Below, piece by piece: positions 63,820-64,000 of a stretch of DNA of 64,000 nucleotides. Every line of letters starts with the position of its first letter. The stretch's first letter is position 1. Origin of the DNA: Plazaster borealis (Eukaryota > Echinodermata > Asteroidea > Forcipulatida > Labidiasteridae); assembly GCA_021014325.1 (NCBI GenBank), contig CM037472.1:24475063-24539062 (forward strand), read 5' to 3'. The position numbers were made by a program, and so were the translations under genes. The notes under the pieces are model-generated. The model had not been told where the DNA came from. It saw only the letters and a program-made list of their open reading frames with translations, and made no database searches.

Positions 63820-63840
63820 GTGAGCAACTTACAAGGACAC

Positions 63841-63972
63841 ACCTTGGCGGCTTCGGCTACAGCTATGGCTGTTGCTAAGGGTGTTGCTATGGATGACCTA
63901 TACTTCAACGTATCATGATGTGGCGATCCAGCCATAGCCGTAACTGTAGCCGCTAATTCGGACATGGTCTGA
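63841..63972. mobile_element. F3 palindromic element in the last intron
   Basis: Left cttggcggcttcggctacag, centre tacttcaacgtatcatgatg, right tgtagccgctaattcggaca. It starts 21 bp after the exon 15 donor. Confidence 0.7.
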
Positions 63973-64000
63973 TAAATAATTGCAACAGTTGCATATCTCA

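Overview
The window is animal nuclear DNA, almost certainly from an echinoderm and probably a sea star (inference from the intron-rich deuterostome gene, the TRIM genes with a beta-propeller tail, and the dense tRNA-derived SINEs and short palindromic elements; no organelle, bacterial or rRNA signal is seen). True coding sequence is a small part of the 64 kb; most of the rest is introns packed with short transposable elements.

The backbone is one plus-strand gene, RAB3GAP2 (the non-catalytic subunit of the Rab3 GTPase-activating complex). Fifteen internal exons can be read between 1146 and 63819, all with GT/AG borders and compatible phases, giving 750 codons in one open frame. The first exon(s) lie left of the window and the C-terminal exons lie right of it. 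Eight exons sit in 1.1-12.7 kb and seven in 54.6-63.8 kb.

Between exons 8 and 9 is a 42-kb intron. Nested in it on the opposite strand are three intact TRIM-type genes (RING, two B-boxes, coiled coil, NHL-like propeller). TRIM-A (16.4-21.4 kb) and TRIM-B (30.6-38.5 kb) are near-identical products of a tandem segmental duplication (unit A about 13.0-26.5 kb, unit B about 26.9-45.4 kb). Each has a main coding exon plus a 34-nt upstream coding exon that joins it in frame. TRIM-C (48.6-50.6 kb) is a much older paralogue. Its 3' end and flank are repeated in a 1.3-kb direct repeat at 46.0-48.6 kb. TRIM-fold E3 ligases with such tails often act in innate immunity or RNA regulation; the role here is not known from sequence.

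The two duplicated units act as natural before/after controls for mobile elements. Comparing them gives empty sites for a TTAA-targeting palindromic MITE (three cases), a SINE, a GGGCCC-ended palindromic MITE and a 1.74-kb Helitron-like element. Other notable items are a large palindromic array built on TTCGGACTATCGAACC nested inside a MITE, a broken THAP-domain fragment between 17-bp inverted repeats in intron 11, a 60-bp-arm fold-back made from SINE tails, and a MITE nested inside a SINE.
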